From positions 3,906,001-3,970,000 of the forward strand of contig NC_064215.1 in the NCBI RefSeq assembly GCF_023101765.2: DNA of 64,000 bases, given 5' to 3'. This stretch comes from Spodoptera frugiperda (taxonomy: Eukaryota; Arthropoda; Insecta; Lepidoptera; Noctuidae). Shown piece after piece: positions 60,801 to 64,000 of the stretch; the stretch's first letter is position 1; every line of letters starts with the position of its first letter. Position numbers and translations under genes: made by a program. Under the pieces are notes generated by a model. That model ran no database searches, was not told the origin of the DNA, and saw only the letters and a program-made list of their open reading frames with translations.

Positions 60801-63307
60801 AGCGATCATCGCCGCCGATTGACACCCGCACCACCAGAGGAGGTCTTATTCATTATCTGGTCCCATTTCATTGCAGACTTGGGACATTAAGTAAAATTCA
60901 TACAATACATAATTTTTATTATCATATCATTTCATAAACTGTTTCCATACAAGTCTTTTGTTATTTTTTTCGTGTGAAAGAAATGTTTTTTCTTTCTTTC
61001 TTTACATTTGTTTACATAACATAATATCTATTATATTCGTCTGTATTTTCACAAAGAGATTTCAGTGATGTGCCTATTGGTACAAACTTGTTTAAAAAAG
61101 TCGTAATTTATCCTGTTAGCAACTTTTAAGTCTAAATTCAGTGTATTTTATTTGACTGAAATCCGAAATCTAGAAATAACCATTAATTAATGAACAATAA
61201 TCTATATTACATGACCACATAGCAACGCAACGTGGCAAAGACTGCCACGCGAACATATCTTTACATTAGACTAATTTCTAACTAAAACACAACGGTTTAC
61301 TTGCGTAAATATTCTGAGAAAAGCTCTACTAGTTTCGAGTCACAAAGGGACTCTTCATCTTGAGCAGCGTGCGCAGACGCGGCGACGCGACATATATCTC
61401 ACAATAATTATTATAAAAATAGAAACATGAGTGAAAGAATTTGCTACAGTTTCCATGCATGTATAATCCACGACCAATTGATGTAGTAACATCAGTTTAA
61501 AAAGTTGGCTCATCAGCCAAAGTTCTCATATCGAGTACATATCTAGATCATCGATTACATTAGTTCTCAAGCCGAACCTGAGAAATGTACATAACATAGG
61601 TCGATCGTCGATTGTTTTATTACACCCACGTTTAGGTCTGATGTGATGAGATGACTCATTATACACTGAAAATAGTGACGCTATTGTGTCTAGCTGACAA
61701 TAGTACTAAATACATATATAGCACTACACTTGACAAAATGTTGGAAGATCTTATTAAGGTGTGTTAAAGTTGATTATTAATTGGCAAGTAGTTTTAGGAG
61801 TGTCGGATTAGTTGGTGGTGGCAATAGTTACTGGGCTTGGATAAGATTTTCGATTGACGCCGTGTTTATTCGTGGCTTGTCTTTAAATAAAGATAGTTAA
61901 ATGACTATGGACGTAGACTGGCTTGGATCGGCAGATACAGGTTGGATAAACATATTTAAGTAAGTAAATGGTTAAATTCGATTCCAAAAGCAAAACTTCG
62001 TAAAAAGTTTAGTAAGAATAGTATAAAATAGTCGTATAGTAACACCATTTTAAAGAACATAAAATAAATAAACCGAAGTCACATGAAAACAATAAGAAAA
62101 AACATAAAAACACACTCAAAAATAGTTTGGAGAAAAACGCACGATAGAAATGGTGGAAATAATTTTGTCCTATAGTCATGTACCTAAGTCAAGTCGTGTC
62201 CTTATAATCAGTTTGTTTTACAGTTTAAATAAAGTACATTTGTGTATGGCCTTTATACGAACAACTGTTTAGTTCAAACATTACGCGTAATATTAATGTT
62301 AATTAAATAATGTAAACCTTGATATGTCCACAGTAGTAAATACACTGTGCCTTTTTCTCCAAACGCAAAAAAAAACCGCAGGAAAAAAATCATGTAACAA
62401 AACTTTGCTGTTTACTTAAAATATACTTAATATTTTCAGTTTGTGAAGAGTGTCTTTTGAAATTTGGATTAATACCTACTTATTAAGTAAATGAGTCCAA
62501 TAGAAAGAAGTTTAACATGTTAATAGTTAATAAGAACCAAAAAACGGTTGTATATAGTGTAGGCAAAGTTTTGTTACATCAAAAAAAATAAAACAAAAAG
62601 AAAGCTTACTGTCTCATGGAGCCCCAACGGCGATTCGGCAAGTTCTCCTGATGGCTACGGAAGAGATACAACACAAATGTATAAAAGTAAAAAGCAAACC
62701 ATAAGAACAAATAAAAATAGCATAACATAATTAAGTAAACAAAAACAAACACACTGAAGGAAATAAGAACACACTCAAGATTGTTGTATAAAGAATAATG
62801 ATTAAGAAAGTGCAGAATAAAGAACCACGAAAATAAAGGAAATGTTGGTAAATGTTGTCGCAGATATAATTGAGATTTTAGATAATAATTCAGATACACT
62901 TAATTTAGAAAAACTGATCCATCATTTATTTATGCTTTGGTTTGCAGATTTTCATGTCAAATTCGAAAATATTATAGAAATCTGATATGTTTAGAGAAAC
63001 GTAAAAATATCTCCTTGCTATTATGATTAATTTGATTCAGATTTTTTGGATGTATGTAGTTTCTGTACCTCTTTAGTTGTATCTCCAATTGCAATAGGTT
63101 CACTCACTTCTTTATCTCCATTCAGTCCAAAATTATCTAAAATCTCAACAATATCATAACCAACTTGATCTACATCTGTTTTAGTAACAGTGCCTGTGTC
63201 TATCTGTTTATCCATAGACTTACCTTGGTGGTGTTCTCCTGAGGCTGGTTCGTGTCCAAGAGTGTCTGTTCAATGGGTTTCCAGGACTTCTCGTGCCATT
63301 CTCTAAT
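18768..63307 (-). CDS. nuf: Rab11 family-interacting protein 3/4 type (nuclear fallout), 5' partial
   Basis: Class II Rab11-FIPs link Rab11 recycling endosomes to centrosome, dynein and cleavage-furrow delivery; Drosophila nuf is needed for furrow formation in early embryos. Ten minus-strand exons join in frame to 395 residues plus stop: 63307-63224, 62647-62610, 47795-47757, 47401-47284, 23770-23636, 23085-22933, 21855-21573, 20169-20024, 19216-19169, 18911-18768. Recognisable parts: GSNVLARQLYRSSSFNSSG, DDMYSDVSLEEDVQGLNYK, a long coiled coil from VQLLQQQVTSLADTQ to ELTLLRTQNKSLSEAQ, and the C-terminal Rab11-binding domain QLRNYIDGILLSIVENYPQL-LEVK. A proline spacer (PPPPPDP) breaks the coil. 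Any EF-hand region and the start codon would lie beyond 64000. Two candidate alternative first exons lie in its introns (see their entries). The gene spans at least 44.5 kb, with introns of 23.5 and 14.8 kb. Confidence 0.92.
21360..21552 (+). mobile_element. Non-autonomous Helitron-like element, copy 2
   Basis: Begins TC after A (TCTATACTTAATATTATAAA) and ends CTAG before T, with CCGCGCGGAAGTAG just inside the 3' end able to form a short hairpin. Contains the moth-typical AACGCGCTAATCTCCGGAAC. It ends only 20 bases from the splice donor of the nuf 21573 exon, so it forms the start of that intron. Confidence 0.8.
21996..22174 (+). mobile_element. Helitron-like repeat family B, copy 1
   Basis: Shares with 23867-24023 the blocks TTTTCCTTCC, TTGGAAAGGTCTCGGGCTC, TTATAGCAA and GAAACGAGGTTCGCCGGGTT, ending GTTAGT where the other copy has GCTAGT. 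The CTAG/TTAG ending before T suggests a Helitron 3' end. Non-coding. Confidence 0.65.
22610..22905 (+). mobile_element. Decayed retroelement-like repeat in nuf intron
   Basis: Contains TATCTCGCCTGATGGTCAGT near one end, a run of GTGGG units (CGGGTGGGTGGGATGTGGGT) and GCGGTGGTGCTTCGCCGATT. The CCTGATGGTNAGTGAT start is a widespread moth repeat motif. GC content stands out from the surrounding intron. Overlapping ORFs of about 80 residues on both strands appear to be by-products of this composition. Confidence 0.55.
22933..23770 (-). CDS. nuf: nuf central coiled-coil exons
   Basis: Two exons, 23770-23636 (VQLLQQQVTSLADTQSTADE to LDEQIRE, 45 codons) and 23085-22933 (IECRCEESIAEEKRRSREAI to EASELKQE, 51 codons). 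Both begin and end at codon boundaries, so upstream exons of phase 0 can be joined freely. This matters for the alternative first exon at 34477. Heptad-like spacing throughout; coiled coil mediates FIP dimerisation. Confidence 0.93.
23867..24023 (+). mobile_element. Helitron-like repeat family B, copy 2
   Basis: Matches the copy at 21996: TTTTCCTTCCGATTTCCATG, TTGGAAAGGTCTCGGGCTCT, and the 3' end GGCGAAACGGAGTTCGCCGA followed by GTTTGCTAG before T. The GGCGAA...TTCGCC part forms a hairpin just before the end, as expected for a Helitron. Confidence 0.7.
26797..26852 (+). mobile_element. 3' tail fragment of a moth non-LTR retrotransposon
   Basis: GGGGAGGCCTATATTCAGCA then ATGGACGTCTTGTGATG followed by GATGATGATAATGATGA. 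The AGGCCTATGYYCAGCAGTGGACG plus GATGATGA tail is a well-known 3' terminus of moth LINEs. Only the tail is present, consistent with 5' truncation. Confidence 0.75.
27101..27182. repeat. Short inverted repeat (hairpin)
   Basis: ACTATAATTTTGAAAAAAGA on the left mirrors CTTTTTTCAAAATTATAGT on the right, and an inner AGAATCAGTAC mirrors GTACTGATTCT around a 6-base loop. The left arm has an extra block of about 16 bases. Non-coding; small MITE or palindrome. Confidence 0.75.
27884..27975 (-). mobile_element. Repeat family D, reverse copy
   Basis: Reverse complement of the motif set at 63735-63860: CACGCCTGTTATTGTAGGGA, GAGGTGAACATTACCGCACG, TAATGCCGTTATACAATGTA and CACAAATGGTGAAAAGT. In the plus sense this is the common moth repeat with GCCTACCCCTTCGGGGATAA. 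Diverged. Confidence 0.65.
31870..32040. promoter_or_regulatory. GC-rich island inside nuf intron, possible promoter or enhancer
   Basis: About 170 bases with strongly raised GC and many CpGs (CGGCCGTCGCGTCGGCCGGC) in an AT-rich intron. It contains CCGGTGTTACCGGCGAATCG and a near-palindrome, CGGTAACGGTCAACCGTAACCG split as CGGTAACGG and CCGTAACCG. It shares GGCCGGCGCCCCA with the island at 35340-35410. No exon is evident beside it. Confidence 0.4.
34477..34755 (-). CDS. nuf: Candidate alternative first exon of nuf (short isoform)
   Basis: A 93-codon open exon starting MFKSGLFNRSRGTMGEPIEV, strongly acidic (EDSLELEYDMWDG), ending WCDNLSDQ at a good minus-strand donor (gtgagc). It ends in phase 0, exactly the phase at which the 23636-23770 exon (VQLLQQQV) begins, so splicing gives an uninterrupted 395-residue protein lacking the first four known exons. 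The start ATG follows TTTAA, a normal insect context, and a GC-rich island lies about 580-730 bases upstream. Composition and third-position GC look coding, unlike other ORFs in this intron. It could instead be an internal exon, but I see no good acceptor just before the ATG. Inference, well supported by phase. Confidence 0.75.
35254..35420 (-). promoter_or_regulatory. GC-rich island upstream of the short nuf isoform exon
   Basis: CpG-dense stretch including GCGCGCGGCGGCGGCGGGCG and GGCCGGCGCCCCA. On the minus strand it lies upstream of the candidate first exon at 34755, the place expected for its core promoter or 5' UTR. A minus ORF through it (VSMGGAPAARRRRAPASAPR) appears to be a by-product of the composition, although a 5' leader exon is possible. 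Confidence 0.5.
35756..36070 (+). pseudogene. Coding-like remnant in nuf intron, unidentified
   Basis: Plus-strand ORF 35756-35944 (MLETESDNDKLKAVKLKKVN... with CRCTGSC) is followed after a stop by another readable piece (DIEDNECAKTHKFTFNTDSS RPISKLDVK). Polar, acidic/basic composition looks more protein-like than the usual AT-rich chance ORFs. I recognise no family. Possibly a decayed retroelement or retrocopy fragment. Weak. Confidence 0.25.
37970..38052 (+). repeat. Direct repeat of about 30 bases
   Basis: TAAACAATTGTTACTATAAGAAT followed by AAATATA-like sequence occurs at 37970 and again at 38022, about 52 bases apart, with only two or three differences. Confidence 0.7.
44435..44590 (+). 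mobile_element. SINE-like repeat family A
   Basis: Well-preserved copy: GGGGAAAATCATCCAATGAC, TTCTCCCGTCTTGAGCGAGG, CTTACTGACTAAAAACCACC, CCTACTCCTGCTTTTCGAGC, CGGAGCCCCG, AGGTAGTCCGCACCTCCGGA. The GAGCCGGAGCCCCGGTAAAC-like segment and lack of ORF fit a short interspersed element; the exact class is not shown by the sequence alone. Confidence 0.8.
45754..45883 (+). mobile_element. Non-autonomous Helitron-like element, copy 3
   Basis: Starts TCACACTAATATTATAAATG after an A and ends AGAAGCTAG before a T, with CCACGGGAACACGTG just inside. A short (130-base) internally deleted version of the elements at 5141 and 21360. Confidence 0.8.
46509..46640. mobile_element. MITE with 30-base terminal inverted repeats
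   Basis: CCGAATACTCAAACGCTAAT plus CAATTTTAAG on the left mirrors CTTAAAATTGAGTAGCATTT plus CAGTATTCGG on the right, with 3 or 4 mismatches. Inside, CTGTCTCTACCATTTT mirrors AAAATGACAGAGATAG. No ORF. Confidence 0.85.
47284..47795 (-). CDS. nuf: nuf exons with the conserved Ser-rich and acidic motif
   Basis: Exon 47795-47757 (39 bases: SGKRQIGSNVLA plus split codons at both ends) and exon 47401-47284 (QLYRSSSFNSSGCGSGGEPA then DDMYSDVSLEEDVQGLNYK). This is the most recognisable linear motif of insect nuf/FIP proteins, just before the coiled coil. The intron between them (47402-47756) carries a small MITE at 47520-47671. Confidence 0.92.
47520..47671. mobile_element. Small MITE built on AACGNCATCTAGTG termini
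   Basis: AACGACATCTAGTG at the left end mirrors CACTAGATGGCGTT at the right with one mismatch. Two further inverted GCGCCATCTA-type motifs lie inside (about 47555 and 47622). 152 bases, non-coding, within a 355-base nuf intron. Confidence 0.7.
49330..49495 (-). mobile_element. SINE-like repeat family A, reverse copy
   Basis: CTGCGGACTACCTAGCGGTT, TACCGGAGCTCCTGTTCGAA, GTGGTGGTTTTTAGTCAGTA, CTCGCCTCGCCCATGGCGAG and a final GGATGATTTTTCCCCCTTAA, the full reverse complement layout of the family. Confidence 0.8.
49965..50110 (-). mobile_element. Repeat family E, reverse copy
   Basis: GGTGAACGAGCAGACGGATC, ACTGATGGTAAGCAATCGCC, GCCGCCCATGG, GAGACGTTACAAGTGCATTG and CCTTTTGAGGGTTAGGAA mirror the family at 17030. 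Preceded by a T run, its poly-A tail on the other strand. Confidence 0.75.
50689..50815 (+). mobile_element. SINE-like repeat family A, diverged copy
   Basis: GGGGAAAATCGTCCAGAGTC, CTTACTGACTAAAAACCACC, CTGCTTTTCGAGTCGGGGTC, CGGTAAACCCGCTAGGTAGT. The Gly/Arg-rich CTCGCC part is changed. Confidence 0.75.
51380..51515. mobile_element. Perfect palindromic hairpin (young MITE)
   Basis: The outer 29 bases starting GGGGCCTTAGTCTGCTATTA at 51380 are repeated without mismatch, inverted, ending at 51515. An inner 23-base arm, CAGTGCGAGAGGGACGGAGC plus TAT, is also perfectly mirrored around a 9-base loop (ACAACCTAC). Only a 20-base and a 3-base bulge separate the stems. No ORF. Perfect arms suggest recent insertion. 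Confidence 0.88.
51728..51853 (+). mobile_element. SINE-like repeat family A, diverged copy
   Basis: GGTCATCAAATGGCATTTCT, GGGGTGAGGCGAGAGTGAGT, GTCAGACCCTTACTGACTAA, AAACCAACTCATTTC. Its 3' part is altered and is included in the tandem duplication at 51808-51985. Confidence 0.7.
51808..51985 (+). repeat. Tandem duplication of about 80-90 bases
   Basis: GACTTGTGATGGGAAAGACT followed by AAATTCTCTTTTATTC occurs twice, exactly 80 bases apart (51854 and 51934). Upstream flanks TTCAAGT...CTGGA...TCGTC also match in order, so the unit includes the 3' part of the neighbouring family A repeat. Confidence 0.8.
52193..52350 (+). mobile_element. SINE-like repeat family A
   Basis: Preceded by a T run; GGGGAAAATCATCCAATGAC, TTCTCTCGCCTTGGGCGAAG, CTTACTGACTAAAAACCACC, CGTTCCTACTCCTGCTTTTC, GAGCCGGAGCCCCGGTAAAC. 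Close to the apparent consensus. Confidence 0.82.
54090..54330 (+). mobile_element. Repeat family E, longer copy
   Basis: GGGCCGGCGCGACCGGAGTG, ATACTGCGGCCTCACAGAAA and ACCAATGTGAAACAATTGTG, ending GGCGGCGGCGATTGCATACC then ATCAGCTGATACGTATGCTC. An internal deletion relative to the copy at 17030 joins the GTGAAACAA part directly to the GGCGGCGA end. Confidence 0.7.
54833..54950 (+). mobile_element. SINE-like repeat family A
   Basis: GGGGGAAATCATCCAATGTC, CTTGGGCGAGGCGAGAGGGA, GTGTCAGAGTCTTACTGATT, CGTTCCTACTCCTGCTTTTA, GAGCCGGAGCCACGG. Truncated after the GGAGCC block; GTCTTACACAC at the two edges may be a target-site duplication (54813 and 54952). Confidence 0.8.
55772..55797 (-). CDS. nuf: Candidate alternative first exon of nuf (middle isoform)
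   Basis: On the minus strand an ATG at 55797 opens MHYRKRPY plus two bases and ends at a donor CAG|gttagg. The phase (2) is exactly that needed by the exon at 47795, so splicing gives MHYRKRPYSSGKRQIGSNVL and an uninterrupted 363-residue protein. The frame stays open upstream of the ATG (..KLERNGVYMHYRKRPY), so the true start or an acceptor could be further 5'. A GC-rich island lies about 200-420 bases upstream. The exon is short, so chance cannot be excluded. Confidence 0.55.
55990..56220 (-). promoter_or_regulatory. GC-rich island upstream of the middle-isoform exon, possible promoter
   Basis: CpG-rich stretch (GGCACGCGGCGTGCGCGAAG, GGCGTCGCGTTCGG, CCGCGAGC, GTAGCCCGCGCTGTGGACGG) in AT-rich surroundings. 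Relative to the minus strand it sits just upstream of the candidate exon at 55797, the same arrangement as the island and exon near 35 kb. Confidence 0.45.
58588..58740 (+). mobile_element. SINE-like repeat family A with a poly-G run
   Basis: Starts at a T run and a run of about 17 purines, mostly G (GGGGAGGGGGGGGGG), then ATCATTCAATGACTTCTCTC, GCCTTGGGCAAGGTGAGAGG, CAGACTCTTACTGACTAAAA, CACCCCGTTCCTACTC, GAGCCGGAGCCCCGGTAATC. Confidence 0.8.
59299..59490. mobile_element. MITE family F, second copy
   Basis: CTATCGTGAGACATACTAAA and TTAACTAAAAAAATCATGGG at the left match the copy at 17855. The right end TGAGTAAACTGTATTTTTTT then AGTTAA mirrors it. Relative to copy 1 the core is inverted: CTGCGCACACTGCTCATGAT, then GAAGAGTCCCTCTGTGACTC. 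Confidence 0.8.
60760..60850 (-). mobile_element. Repeat family E fragment, reverse copy
   Basis: After a T run: GGGGCCAAATGTGTAGACGA, CTATCGTAAGCGATCATCGC, CGCCGATTGACACCCGCACC, ACCAGAGGAGG. A truncated relative of the copy at 49965. Confidence 0.55.
61280..61395. mobile_element. MITE family F, truncated copy
   Basis: AACTAAAACACAACGGTTTA, CTTGCG, GAGAAAAGCTCTACTAGTTT, CGAGTCACAAAGGGACTCTT, GAGCAGCGTGCGCAGACGCG. The left half and core are present; the right inverted repeat is missing. Confidence 0.78.
62610..63307 (-). CDS. nuf: nuf upstream exons (5'-most in window)
   Basis: Exon 63307-63224 (IREWHEKSWKPIEQTLLDTN QPQENTTK, 28 codons, phase 0 both sides, donor gtaagt) and exon 62647-62610 (ENLPNRRWGSMR plus two bases, donor gtaagc). 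Joined to the 47795 exon they read RWGSMRHSGKRQIGSNVLA. These residues have no motif I recognise, so their membership rests on strand, phase, splice sites and order. They define the long isoform, whose start lies beyond the window. Confidence 0.72.
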
Positions 63308-63734
63308 CTGTGGAAGAAATATTACGTTCAATATCATCGACAATATTGATAATTTAGCATTTATTTACAAATAGATACAGTTTGTTTTCAACACTTAATC
63401 TAGTTGCTTATTGCCACAAACTTTTGTAAAGGAGTTAACGACACTGAAAATTTTATTGGGTAGATAATTGGTATACTTGAAGGATCAGGTTTTTTAGAAT
63501 TCAAGTGATTTTGATGAATTTTTGAAACCCGTGATACAAGGTTAATACATACTATACATGGTACAGACTAAAAACCTGGTAGTTATCTGGTATCTGGGAC
63601 TGGCATTTAAGTGACAATCTTTTAAAATAACATGTCTGTGCTGTACCTGTAACCTATATGTTGTACCTATATTAAGTTATCCACATTTTTCCTTTGCTAC
63701 ACCTACAGTTTTATAGGTCGTCTAGGATCCCCCT

Positions 63735-63865
63735 ATTACATGTGACTTTATAACACAAATGGTGAAAACTGGGTGTACATTGTACATTGGCATTTGTCAT
63801 GTCGTAATGTGCAAGTGCACCTCTGCCTACCCCTTCAGGGATAAAAGGCGTGACGTCGTCTAAGA
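63735..63865 (+). mobile_element. Repeat family D copy
   Basis: CACAAATGGTGAAAACTGGG, TGTACATTGTACATTGGCAT, GTCGTAATGTGCAAGTGCAC, CTCTGCCTACCCCTTCAGGG, ATAAAAGGCGTGACGTCG. This is a very common moth repeat; the reverse copy is at 27884. It lies in the nuf intron upstream of the 63307 exon. Confidence 0.75.
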
Positions 63866-64000
63866 TCCACTTTGTAATAAAAAGCTATGTGGGAAAGGTA
63901 AGAGAACAGCTTTAAAATAGTAATGTATCACAGTTGCACATAAATTTTTATTTACGGAAGTTTTTTTTACGATACCGTTGACCGGTCGTGTTGCTTCATA

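Larger units (their letters stand above)
55798..62609 (-). other. nuf intron upstream of the middle-isoform exon
   Basis: About 6.8 kb. Contains the GC-rich island at 55990-56220, a small GC pocket with GCGCATGCGTTGGGCAACCG near 57800, family A at 58588, MITE family F copies at 59299 and 61280, and a family E fragment at 60760. No gene seen; the 55835-56137 plus-strand ORF is discussed under rejected items. Confidence 0.6.

Noticed and set aside
63027..63215. 62-codon minus ORF (MDKQIDTGTVTKTDVDQVGY...) next to the nuf 63224 exon
   Set aside because: It begins just past the gtaagt donor of that exon, so it is intron. Composition is protein-like, but no good acceptor places it in the transcript.
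1..64000. CRISPR array, phage, operon or bacterial defence system
   Set aside because: Intron-bearing animal genes and moth repeats throughout; no regularly spaced short repeats.

Overview
The window is animal nuclear DNA, almost certainly from a moth (Lepidoptera) and probably a noctuid. It is AT-rich, its genes are split by GT-AG introns, and the encoded proteins are conserved metazoan families. The introns carry short repeats of the kinds typical of moth genomes: a SINE-like family with at least eight copies, non-autonomous Helitrons ending in CTAG between A and T, and several hairpin MITEs. I saw no prokaryotic genes, CRISPR array or rRNA, and no tRNA I would defend.

Layout: five protein genes.
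(1) Su(z)12, minus strand, 4874 to beyond position 1. It is nearly complete and its 3' end runs off the window.
(2) A single-pass membrane protein with a cupin/JmjC-like C-terminal domain, plus strand, 5731-7530. It is divergent from Su(z)12.
(3) UBFD1, minus strand, 9186-11571, convergent with gene 2.
(4) FBF1, plus strand, 12115-17463, divergent from UBFD1.
(5) A Rab11-FIP3/4-type protein (nuclear fallout, nuf), minus strand, 18768 to beyond 63307. It is convergent with FBF1, its 5' end lies outside, and its introns fill about 70% of the window.
I rebuilt the exons by hand from splice consensus, reading frame and family similarity. Every chain closes in frame: cupin gene 318 aa, UBFD1 291 aa, FBF1 999 aa, nuf 395 aa to the edge, Su(z)12 about 725 aa to the edge.

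The large nuf introns hold most of the unusual material. Two phase-compatible candidate alternative first exons (34477-34755 and 55772-55797) each lie just downstream, on the minus strand, of a GC-rich island that looks like a promoter. This suggests at least three N-termini on one shared C-terminal coiled coil and Rab11-binding domain. A third GC-rich island (31870-32040) shares a 13-base GC motif plus flanking bases with the island at 35340-35410. The remaining intron sequence is AT-rich with scattered repeats and no convincing nested gene.

Functionally the genes are independent housekeeping or developmental genes: PRC2 chromatin silencing, a putative Fe(II) oxygenase-like membrane protein, a ubiquitin-like-domain protein, a centriole transition-fibre protein, and a recycling-endosome/centrosome Rab11 effector. 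FBF1 and nuf both act near the centrosome, but I see no evidence of joint regulation. I found no new multi-gene system. The most useful leads are the nuf alternative promoters, the shared GC motif, the HxD...H motif in the cupin protein, and several well-preserved fold-back elements.
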